Positions 1 through 6,211 of a DNA stretch of 14,608 bases are shown one piece after another (positions within the stretch are counted from its first letter, which is position 1; each line of letters starts with the position of its first letter). The notes beneath the pieces were generated by a model. That model was not told the origin of the DNA. It worked only from the letters and a program-made list of their open reading frames with translations, and did no database searches. Source of the stretch: Deltaproteobacteria bacterium RBG_16_54_18 (GTDB taxonomy: Bacteria; Desulfobacterota; B13-G15; RBG-16-54-18). Both the position numbers and the translations under genes were made by a program. Location of the stretch: contig MGQT01000070.1 of NCBI GenBank assembly GCA_001797935.1, forward strand, positions 1-14,608. The letters run 5' to 3'.

Positions 1-11
1 GGTGAAAAGAC

Positions 12-1271
12 ATGCATTTTTTTCAGCATAAAGACGGCGTCCTCTACGGAGAAGAATGTTCGGTAGAGGCGATAGCCCGCGAGATAGGAACTCCCTTCTA
101 CCTCTACAGCTATCGCACACTCGTGCGCCACTTTGAAACCTTTGACGCGGCCTTCAGCGACCTTCCCCACCTCGTCTGCTACTCGGCCAAGGCCAATTCC
201 AACGGCGCCATCCTGAAGACATTCATCTCCCGGGGAGGGGGGATCGACATCGTCTCCGGTGGTGAGCTCTTTCGAGCCCTGCAGGCCGGCGCCAATCCCG
301 CCAAGATCGTCTATTCCGGCGTGGGAAAGCGGGAGGATGAGATCAGGTACGCCCTGCGCGAGGGGATATTGCTGTTTAATTGCGAGTCCTATCAGGAACC
401 CCATGTCATCAACGGGATAGCAGGCACCATGGGAGTCAAGGCCCCCATCGCCCTGCGGGTCAACCCCGATATCGACCCTCATACCCATCCCTACATCGCC
501 ACGGGCATGAAGAAGGCCAAGTTCGGTATCGATATCGAACGGGCCGTCTCGTGGTATCAAGAAGCCAAACGATTACCGCACCTGACGATAGGGGGGGTCA
601 GTTGTCATATCGGCTCGCAGCTTACCGAGACAGGACCCTTTACGGAGGCCGTCACACGGGTCAGGGAATTGGTTCTCAAGCTGCGGGCGGAAGGAATTGC
701 GATAGACTATGTGGACCTCGGCGGAGGCTTGGGTATCACGTACCACGACGAAGAACCGCCCGATCCGCGGGAATATGCCCATGCCATCTGCGAGCAGGGA
801 AAAGACCTCCGGTGCACCTTTATCTTCGAACCCGGCAGGGTACTCGTGGGCAACGCCGGCATCTTGGTCACGCGTGTCCTCTACACAAAGGAGGGTGAAA
901 AAAACTTCGTGGTCGTCGATGCCGCCATGAACGACCTCATCCGCCCTACCCTGTATGGGTCTTATCAAGAGATCGTCCCCGTCAAGAAGCGAAAGGGGGA
1001 GGAGATGGTGGCGGATATGGTGGGACCGATCTGTGAGTCGGGTGACTTTCTCGCCCGCGATCGGGTAATGCCCCGTTTTGAGCCGGGTGATCTGGTAGCA
1101 ATCATGAGCGCCGGGGCCTATGGGTTTTCCATGTCCTCCACGTACAATTCCCGCCCGCGGGTAGCGGAGGTTTTAGTTCAGGACGCGGCATTTCACCTTA
1201 TCAGAGAGCGGGAGTCCTATGCAGATCTTATTCGGGGTGAGCGGATCCCCTCATTCTTGGAAGGCAAATGA
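12..1271 (+). CDS. lysA: Diaminopimelate decarboxylase
   Basis: PLP-dependent enzyme that decarboxylates meso-diaminopimelate to L-lysine, the last step of lysine synthesis, in the cytoplasm. The 419-residue product has the full length of the family. The alanine-racemase-like barrel carries the PLP lysine in YSAKANSN (K60), the HIGSQ motif (about 199-203), the phosphate-binding GGG (237-239) and EPGR (273-276). The C-terminal beta domain carries CESGDFLA (341-348), whose Cys completes the active site of the partner subunit, and GAYG (368-371). A purine-rich GGTGAAAAG precedes the ATG, but the window begins only 11 bases upstream, so the promoter cannot be seen. The stop overlaps the dapF start as ATGA, indicating a translationally coupled operon. 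Fold-III relatives such as arginine or carboxynorspermidine decarboxylase are unlikely given the dapF and dapB neighbours. Confidence 0.97.
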   Translation: MHFFQHKDGVLYGEECSVEAIAREIGTPFYLYSYRTLVRHFETFDAAFSDLPHLVCYSAKANSNGAILKTFISRGGGIDIVSGGELFRALQAGANPAKIVYSGVGKREDEIRYALREGILLFNCESYQEPHVINGIAGTMGVKAPIALRVNPDIDPHTHPYIATGMKKAKFGIDIERAVSWYQEAKRLPHLTIGGVSCHIGSQLTETGPFTEAVTRVRELVLKLRAEGIAIDYVDLGGGLGITYHDEEPPDPREYAHAICEQGKDLRCTFIFEPGRVLVGNAGILVTRVLYTKEGEKNFVVVDAAMNDLIRPTLYGSYQEIVPVKKRKGEEMVADMVGPICESGDFLARDRVMPRFEPGDLVAIMSAGAYGFSMSSTYNSRPRVAEVLVQDAAFHLIRERESYADLIRGERIPSFLEGK

Positions 1272-2089
1272 TAGAACACCTTGAATTCTACAAGATGACG
1301 GGGGGGGGGAACGATTTTATCCTCATCGACAATCACGAGGGTAAGATCGATGCCGATGCCCTGCGCCGCTCCGTCCCCCTGCTCTGCCGCCATAAGCTCT
1401 CCGTGGGTGCCGACGGCGTGATCGTCCTTGAGCGTTCCGCAAAGGCCCATTTCCGCTGGCGCTTCTTTAACGCCGATGGGAGCGAGGCGGAGATGTGCGG
1501 GAACGGTGGCAGGTGTGCGGCGCGACTCGCCCACCTCGTGGGCTTGGCCCCAGCCGAGCTCACCTTTGAAACACTGGCGGGGATCATCAAGGCCCGGGTC
1601 AAGGGGAGCGTGGTGAAGCTGACGTTGCCCCCTCCTGTTGATGTCAGGTTGGGAATCACTCTCCCCGTCGGCGAGGAAGAAGTCAGCGTTGATTTTATCA
1701 ATACCGGAGTGCCCCATGTCGTGGTCTTTGCCCCCGACCTCCAGAAAATCGATGTCGTCGGTTTGGGGAGAAAGCTCCGTCATCACGAGGCCTTTCAACC
1801 GGCAGGAACGAATGTAGATTTTATTACGATAGATAACGGCACGGTCTCGCTCCGCACCTATGAGCGAGGGGTGGAGGACGAAACCCTGGCCTGCGGCACC
1901 GGCGCCGTAGCCGCCGCTGTCATCGCCGGCATGCGGGGATTGGCCACGTCTCCCACCACCGTCATCACCCGCGGCGGCGAGCCCCTCACCATCTATTACG
2001 AAGGCGGCGCGAAGGTGCAGGAGGTCTCCCTCGAGGGAGAGGTACGAATGATCTATCGCGGCTGGTTTGATGAAGAGGCGATCGGATGA
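1268..2089 (+). CDS. dapF: Diaminopimelate epimerase
   Basis: Cofactor-independent racemase that converts LL- to meso-diaminopimelate, supplying LysA and peptidoglycan synthesis. The 273-residue product has the two pseudo-symmetric halves of the family. The catalytic cysteines are C77 in EMCGNGGRC and C209 in LACGTGA, and the N-terminal substrate loop reads KMTGGGNDF. The ATG overlaps the lysA stop by 4 bp (ATGA), with a GGAAGG Shine-Dalgarno in the end of lysA. Codons 11-14 (ACG GGG GGG GGG) form a run of ten G (1300-1309), an unusual homopolymer at a conserved site. Nothing else about the gene looks damaged. Confidence 0.97.
   Translation: MIEHLEFYKMTGGGNDFILIDNHEGKIDADALRRSVPLLCRHKLSVGADGVIVLERSAKAHFRWRFFNADGSEAEMCGNGGRCAARLAHLVGLAPAELTFETLAGIIKARVKGSVVKLTLPPPVDVRLGITLPVGEEEVSVDFINTGVPHVVVFAPDLQKIDVVGLGRKLRHHEAFQPAGTNVDFITIDNGTVSLRTYERGVEDETLACGTGAVAAAVIAGMRGLATSPTTVITRGGEPLTIYYEGGAKVQEVSLEGEVRMIYRGWFDEEAIG
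1300..1309 (+). repeat. Ten-G homopolymer in dapF
   Basis: Ten consecutive G residues encode the end of Thr11 and Gly12-14 of DapF, inside the GGGND loop. Runs of this length are prone to polymerase slippage and also to sequencing error. The frame is intact as given. Confidence 0.9.
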
Positions 2090-2104
2090 ATGCCGTCAAC
2101 GTTG

Positions 2105-2124
2105 GAGAATCGCGAAAAATTCTC
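2105..2124 (+). other. Small hairpin between dapF and dapB
   Basis: GAGAAT and ATTCTC form a perfect 6-bp stem around an 8-base loop (CGCGAAAA) in the 52-bp dapF-dapB gap. No U-tract follows, so it is not an intrinsic terminator. It might affect mRNA stability or dapB translation. A 13-codon ATG frame (2090-2131) starts immediately after the dapF stop and spans it; that frame has no visible homology. Confidence 0.35.
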
Positions 2125-2141
2125 GTCATGAGGTATAAGAG

Positions 2142-2948
2142 ATGATCAAAGCTATCGTCGTAGGTGCAGCAGGGCGCATGGGGCGCATGATCGTAAACGC
2201 CATACAGGGTGCCGAGGGAATTACCTGCGTTGGGGCAGTAGAGGCGGCTGGAAATCCTGCAGTGGGCAAGGACGTAGGCGCTGTGGCCGGCCTGACAGAG
2301 CTCGGGGTACGGATAGAGGGAGATCTGGAATTGGTGATCCAGCAGGGAGAAGTGGTCATAGACTTTACTACCGCCGACGCTTCCCTGAAAAACATGGAAA
2401 TAGCCGCGCAGTTACATAAGCCCATGGTAGTGGGAAGCACGGGATTCTCTACACAACAAATAGAGAAAGTCGGCAAGCTCACGAAGGAGCTTCCCTGCGT
2501 GCTCGCCCCGAATATGAGTGTGGGGGTCAACCTGATGTTCAGGATTGTCGAGGAGGTCGCGAAGATTCTGGGGCCGAACTATGATTGCGAGATCATCGAG
2601 GCACACCACCGTATGAAGAAGGACGCCCCGAGCGGAACTGCCCTGCGCTTGGGGGAGGTAATCGCGCAAGCCCTGGGGAGGAAGTGGGCGGATGTGGGTG
2701 TCTACGGCAGAAAAGGCCTGATCGGCGAGCGCAGCGGGGAGGAGATCGGGATGCAGGTGATCCGGGCCGGAGACATCGTGGGGGACCACACCGTGCTCTT
2801 CGGTGGGATGGGTGAGCGACTGGAAATCACCCACCGTGCCCATACCAGGGACACCTTTACCCAGGGGGCCGTGCGCGCCGCCAAATGGGTGGTCAATCGG
2901 AAACCCGGCCTCTATGATATGGGAGATGTGCTGGGACTCAAGGGATAA
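2142..2948 (+). CDS. dapB: 4-Hydroxy-tetrahydrodipicolinate reductase
   Basis: NAD(P)H-dependent reductase that makes tetrahydrodipicolinate from the DapA product, in the lysine/diaminopimelate pathway. The 268-residue product has the usual length. It shows the N-terminal dinucleotide motif GAAGRMGRM (8-16), VIDFTT (72-77), GSTGF (98-102), APNMSVGVN (122-130), and the catalytic segment EAHHRMKKDAPSGTA (153-167), with H155 and K159 aligning with the E. coli catalytic His and Lys. It follows dapF by 52 bp on the same strand and probably shares its transcript. The Shine-Dalgarno is weak (AGGTATAAGAG before the ATG). dapA, which usually lies beside dapB, is not here. Confidence 0.97.
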   Translation: MIKAIVVGAAGRMGRMIVNAIQGAEGITCVGAVEAAGNPAVGKDVGAVAGLTELGVRIEGDLELVIQQGEVVIDFTTADASLKNMEIAAQLHKPMVVGSTGFSTQQIEKVGKLTKELPCVLAPNMSVGVNLMFRIVEEVAKILGPNYDCEIIEAHHRMKKDAPSGTALRLGEVIAQALGRKWADVGVYGRKGLIGERSGEEIGMQVIRAGDIVGDHTVLFGGMGERLEITHRAHTRDTFTQGAVRAAKWVVNRKPGLYDMGDVLGLKG

Positions 2949-2957
2949 GGAATAGAA

Positions 2958-3480
2958 GTGACAAAAAAAAGAATTCATCAACACCGTTGCACACGGGAAG
3001 GTGGATGTCCTGGAGATATTCCTGGACGCACTTTCCCAACAAGCAACGGCTTACTGCGTCGTCGACGGGCTCGCCGTCAACGCTTATACTGAGCCGGTCG
3101 TCAGCCTGGACTTAGATATCGTCGTCGCCGCGCGTGATATCGAGGCAATCTGCGCAGTTGTAGCAAAACATTTTAAGATCGAGCGGTTTCCCAAGAGCGT
3201 AAACTTGAGCAGCAGAAAATCCGATCTGCGGATACAGTTGCAGACCGATCCCCGATATCAGGAGTTTATGCGCAACGCTACAATTAAAAACGTATTGGGT
3301 TATGAGATGAAAGTGGCAACGTAAGAAGATGTGCTTGCGGGTAAAATGTGGGCATATTCCGACAAAGAACGCAGGATGAGCAAGAGGCAGAAGGATCTGG
3401 CCGATATAGCGCGTTTGATCGAAGCGTATCCCGAGTTGGCCGATAAGATTCCGGTTGAGATACGTGATAAACTGAAATAA
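2958..3480 (+). pseudogene. Broken MNT/AbiEii-like nucleotidyltransferase
   Basis: The reading frame from GTG 3001 has the N-terminal nucleotidyltransferase signature of stand-alone MNT/AbiEii-type proteins: a hydrophobic strand, DGLAVNAY, EPVVSLDLDIVVA with the D-x-D metal pair, then a conserved helix region. An in-frame TAA at 3322-3324 cuts it at 107 residues. The same frame then continues without further stops to 3480, with typical family C-terminal residues (EDVLAGKMWAYSD, KRQKDLADIARLIEAYPEL). Upstream, a GTG at 2958 with an AAGG Shine-Dalgarno 7 bases before it is off-frame by one base. Removing one A from the A8 run (2963-2970) would join it to the frame and give a natural N-terminus (MTKKEFINTVAHGK). 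The usual GG of the signature reads DG here. Two or three lesions suggest a dead gene; slippage at A8 or readthrough of the stop is less likely. Such proteins often act as toxin or abortive-infection nucleotidyltransferases, and no partner antitoxin is seen. Confidence 0.75.
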
Positions 3481-3624
3481 TATGTATTCTCCTTCATGGA
3501 AGAATTCTTCGGAGAACAAATAGAGGTAACAAAGGCGGAAACGTCACCGCATCCTTTGCATTTTACCTGGCGCGGTGAAGCCCACGAGGTCATTGAAGTG
3601 TTGGAGGAGCGCGTTGTTCACGAC

Positions 3625-3827
3625 GCCTTATGGCAACAAGTGGGCACGTGCAATGTAATTGGCCGAAAAATGAAAGAGATAATGGACGACGGCGGAGTGA
3701 ATGGTTGAGCTGCGCTTTTCTTAGTATCCTTGTGAACGTGAATTCTACCTATGGCCAGCCGCTAGCGGAAGCCTCCTCACTCTAAAATAGAAAATTTTTT
3801 ATTCGGCTTCCGCTCAGTTCGACCAAC
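3625..3827. mobile_element. Candidate short insertion within the DUF6504-like gene
   Basis: These roughly 203 bases separate two parts of an apparently single coding sequence. They contain a perfect 10-bp inverted repeat (3764-3773 and 3805-3814) around an AT-rich loop, and a perfect palindrome CCGCTAGCGG (3759-3768). GTTCACGAC before the left junction (3616-3624) and GTTCGAC before the right one (3817-3823) resemble a decayed target duplication. No transposase frame is present. It could be a MITE or REP-like remnant. The boundaries are approximate because they were set by protein similarity. Confidence 0.35.
3764..3814. repeat. Perfect 10-bp inverted repeat with AT-rich loop
   Basis: AGCGGAAGCC (3764-3773) and GGCTTCCGCT (3805-3814) are exact reverse complements separated by 31 bases rich in A and T. 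The left arm overlaps the palindrome CCGCTAGCGG (3759-3768). The repeat lies close to the right junction of the suspected insertion. A transcription terminator is less likely because no T-run follows the right arm. Confidence 0.7.
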
Positions 3828-4004
3828 ACGGGGTACGGCAGCCTCCCACCCCGCAGCCACAAGTGGTACACGCGCAGACACCGCCGCTATTTTGTCGTCA
3901 GAGACAAAAAAGGCGATGTCTTCGAGATATATTTGGATTACAGCAACCGTCAAAAACAGAGCTGGTGGCTGGTCAGAAGATTCGACAAAAAAAGTAGGAA
4001 AGAG

Positions 4005-4026
4005 AGCGCCATTACCTAATGGCGCT
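4005..4026. terminator. Perfect 9-bp hairpin, possible bidirectional terminator
   Basis: AGCGCCATT (4005-4013) and AATGGCGCT (4018-4026) pair perfectly around a 4-base loop. On the + strand, a weak TTATATGTATT follows, and the TAA of the split DUF6504-like gene lies in the loop. On the - strand it lies 57 bases past the stop of the small membrane protein gene, and the A-run at 3987-3993 would supply a delayed U-tract. The stem is strong but both tails are imperfect. Confidence 0.55.
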
Positions 4027-4082
4027 TTATATGTATTCCCCTATGCGGTTGCCCCCTCCCCGCTTCTTTACGTGTCTCATGG

Positions 4083-4382
4083 TTAGTCCTTCGTATATTT
4101 CCACATCCAAAGCAGGCCGATCACGATCAAGAGGCCCGGTAGAAAATAGGTCTTAATTGTCGGCGGCACCGAGACATTGACCGACCAATATTTTGACCCC
4201 AGGATAAGGGCCCCGATGATGGCGGTGACCCAGGCGGGGAGACTTTTTGTATCACGGAAGATGTTACCCACGCCGAGGGCAACGATGATCCACGGCCATC
4301 CCTCTCTCAATCCATAACCCATACCCATGCGCTCCACAAAAATTAACACCCCCACCGCAATCAGCGTCAACCCTAAACCCAT
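4083..4382 (-). CDS. Small LiaF-TM-like integral membrane protein
   Basis: The 99-residue protein is almost entirely hydrophobic, with about four membrane segments: an N-terminal one (MGLGLTLIAVGVLIFVE), one after the GWPW turn (WIIVALGVGNIF), a third around VTAIIGALILG, and a C-terminal one (FLPGLLIVIGLLW). The G-x-G-L, GWPWI and helical pattern resemble the LiaF transmembrane (DUF5668-like) domain found alone in many bacteria. The function is unknown; in LiaF the domain accompanies a cell-envelope stress regulator, which is not evident here. The ATG at 4380-4382 was chosen because GGAG lies 7 bases upstream. A GTG immediately before it (4383-4385) is a possible alternative, only 4 bases from that site. 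It is a single gene, convergent with the decayed patch. Confidence 0.7.
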   Translation of the reverse strand: MGLGLTLIAVGVLIFVERMGMGYGLREGWPWIIVALGVGNIFRDTKSLPAWVTAIIGALILGSKYWSVNVSVPPTIKTYFLPGLLIVIGLLWMWKYTKD

Positions 4383-4551
4383 CACCGTTCTCCTTCCTTA
4401 TTTTAGCTTTTGCATAGAAAACCTATAGCGAACCGCGTTCCATCTTCTACTTCTTGTCGCCAGGCGCCTTATTGTAGCAGCACCGTAGTAAGCTCACAAG
4501 GGGGACGATGATGCTCGGGCGAAGCGGTTATCGCTTTCTGTCGAACTATAA

Positions 4552-4580
4552 TTGACATTTATTAGTAGCTATGATAGTTA
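4552..4580 (+). promoter_or_regulatory. Candidate promoter for the TPR gene
   Basis: TTGACA (4552-4557) is a consensus -35. With a 17-bp spacer, the -10 would be TAGTTA (4575-4580), which is weak. A perfect TATAAT (4547-4552) overlaps the -35 but lacks a good -35 of its own. Transcription from the first pair would leave about 75 bases of leader before the chosen GTG. The rest of the gap from 4386 holds only a small AAGCG/CGCTT hairpin (4522-4536) and no gene I can support. Confidence 0.35.
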
Positions 4581-4663
4581 TAGCCAGAGCAACAACACCA
4601 CTTATCATCTACAAAAAAATGAAAGCTTATCGAAGGGGTATTCCTCTGACGGGAGAACGTACG

Positions 4664-6211
4664 GTGAAAAAAATCATAACTGTTATTGGTATAATCATCG
4701 TTGCATGTTCAATCGGTGTCGGAACCTTTGCGCAGGGCAAATCCTGGAAAGACCTCATCGCCGAATATAAGGTCATTCACAAACAAAGCCGGAAACAGTA
4801 CAATTTCAATGCGACCCGAAAGGCCATTGATGTTGCAAAAGAGGCCTTAGAAGTGGCGGAACGGCAATTTGGGCCTGACGACCCCCGCGTGGCTGAATCG
4901 CTCTATTATTTGGCAGAGGAATATAACATCGGCATAGATTATGCCCAAGCCGAATCCTTGTACAAACGGGCGCTCGCCATTTATACCAAGGCGCAGAAAA
5001 AGCAGACCCCGGCATACGCCCGAGTCCTGATCGGTCTGGGGACGCTCTATAGCTTACAGACGAAATACGACCAGGCGTTAGTTCAGTACCGACAGGCGCA
5101 GGAAACAATAGAAAAACTGCCAAAGCCGAATACCGTTGAATTGGCGCAGGTCCTGGAGTACATGGCCATAACTATCGAGGCCGAGAAGGGTTTTGCCGCG
5201 GCTGAACCATATTACCAACGTTCCGTAGCCGTAAAGGAAAAAGTCTTCGGCAAGGTCTCCCCTGAAGTAGCCGAGGCTATCACGAGCCTCGCCTCTCAAT
5301 ACCGCGCCAGTAATCATTTTGCCGAATCGGATCGTCTCTACAACCAGGCGCTCGCCATCAATAAAAAAATCTACGGCAAGAAAGATCCCCGCGTGGCCAA
5401 ATATCTGGAACAGGTGGCTTCCTATCACGTAAATCAAAAAGAATATGCCCGCGCCGAACCGTATTATAAAGAAGCCCTAGAGCTGTGGGAAAAGATATAC
5501 GGCAAGGAACAAAGTGAGCTTGCCCCTCATCTTGTTATCCAGGGACAATTCTATAAAGCATGGGGCAAGTATGAACAGGCAGATGCTTTTTTCCAACAGG
5601 AACTCGCCATCAGGGAAAAAACCTTCGGGCCAAATGACCCCCGGCTCATAGCAACGCTCGAGCGTCTGTACAAACTGTATGATGCGCAAAAAAAATCGCC
5701 ACAGGCCGAGCTCTATTACGACCGCCTTTTTATCCTTAAGGAGAAACAAATCAAATCAGGCACCGTTGAATGGTATGATCTGCTGACCGAATATGCCGAA
5801 TTTTTTGTGAAGCGGGCGCAGTGGGCCAAGGCCGAAGAAATTTACCGGCGTATTCTTCCCTCCTACGAAAAATTTGCCGATAAAAATTGGGCATTCGAGT
5901 CGTGGGTAGCGGAACGGCTCGGGGACCTCTGCAACGTCCAAGATAAAAAAAATGATGCCGAGGGTTTCTATAACCATGCCGTAGCGGCCTGGGAAAAAAT
6001 ACCTCCGCCGGAGCAAGAGACCGCCGCATCTGTTGAGTTTCTGGAAAGTCTCGCCATTTTTTACAAGGCACGTGGTAAAACGCAGGAAGCGGAAAGGTTG
6101 GAAAATCGCGCGCGGGAAATCAGGAGCAAATTCAAAGATAAGATTTCTACCCCTAAAAAAGACGCCGGCGCAATGAGCGCCGGATCCCCACCAAAATCTC
6201 AGTCTAGGTAA
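4664..6211 (+). CDS. Exported TPR-repeat protein (kinesin-light-chain-like repeats)
   Basis: The 515-residue protein consists mainly of tetratricopeptide repeats of about 42 residues, of the TPR_12/kinesin-light-chain type. Recurring units include ALAI, FGPDDPRVAESLYYLAEEY, YAQAESLYKRAL and AEPYYKEALELWEKIYG. They run from about residue 35 to 490, eight to nine in number. The end is a charged, Pro/Ser/Lys-rich tail. The GTG start at 4664 was chosen because GGGAG lies 8 bases upstream and it opens a signal peptide (MKKIITVIGIIIVAC). That peptide fits either cleavage after TFA or a lipobox (I-V-A-C15), so the protein is probably periplasmic or a lipoprotein. A longer frame from ATG 4571 overlaps the candidate promoter and is less likely. 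The role is probably as a protein-interaction scaffold; no partner is evident. The gene ends tail to tail with hom, sharing 8 bp. Confidence 0.85.
   Translation: MKKIITVIGIIIVACSIGVGTFAQGKSWKDLIAEYKVIHKQSRKQYNFNATRKAIDVAKEALEVAERQFGPDDPRVAESLYYLAEEYNIGIDYAQAESLYKRALAIYTKAQKKQTPAYARVLIGLGTLYSLQTKYDQALVQYRQAQETIEKLPKPNTVELAQVLEYMAITIEAEKGFAAAEPYYQRSVAVKEKVFGKVSPEVAEAITSLASQYRASNHFAESDRLYNQALAINKKIYGKKDPRVAKYLEQVASYHVNQKEYARAEPYYKEALELWEKIYGKEQSELAPHLVIQGQFYKAWGKYEQADAFFQQELAIREKTFGPNDPRLIATLERLYKLYDAQKKSPQAELYYDRLFILKEKQIKSGTVEWYDLLTEYAEFFVKRAQWAKAEEIYRRILPSYEKFADKNWAFESWVAERLGDLCNVQDKKNDAEGFYNHAVAAWEKIPPPEQETAASVEFLESLAIFYKARGKTQEAERLENRAREIRSKFKDKISTPKKDAGAMSAGSPPKSQSR
6155..6183 (-). terminator. 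Intrinsic terminator of the alaC-hom operon
   Basis: On the - strand, CCGGCGC and GCGCCGG (6183-6165) form a perfect 7-bp GC stem with a 5-base loop. Then comes CGTC and six T (opposite the A-run 6155-6160). It starts about 21 bases past the hom stop. It lies wholly inside the last codons of the convergent TPR gene. Confidence 0.8.

Larger units (their letters stand above)
3496..4019 (+). pseudogene. Small DUF6504-like gene split by an insertion
   Basis: The N-terminal part (3496-3624) encodes 43 residues ending in FTWRGEAHEVIEVLEERVVHD. A different frame (3825-4019) encodes the matching C-terminal part, with GYGSLPPRSHKWYTRRHRRYF, VVRDKKGDVFEIYLDY and QSWWLVRRF. Together these read like one small protein of about 107 residues, of the type with an xxWRG strand and an aromatic C-terminal YxLY/WWL pattern. 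I recall this type as DUF6504-like; the family name is from memory and uncertain. About 200 bp of unrelated sequence and a frame change separate the halves. Some of the unit's relatives lie near DNA polymerase Y genes, but none is present here and the function is unknown. A 70-residue frame (3496-3708) could still be translated, but its last 27 residues come from the insert. No clear Shine-Dalgarno precedes the ATG. Confidence 0.6.

Noticed and set aside
3631..3786. 51-codon ATG frame inside the suspected insertion
   Set aside because: No Shine-Dalgarno, no recognisable residue pattern and lies across the inserted segment; likely chance.
3892..4086. 64-codon + frame over the DUF6504-like C-terminal half
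   Set aside because: Different frame from the homologous residues; reads as a shadow with no family pattern.
4386..4663. Possible tRNA or small RNA before the TPR gene
   Set aside because: No cloverleaf or conserved T-arm sequence was seen, only a 5-bp hairpin at 4522-4536.
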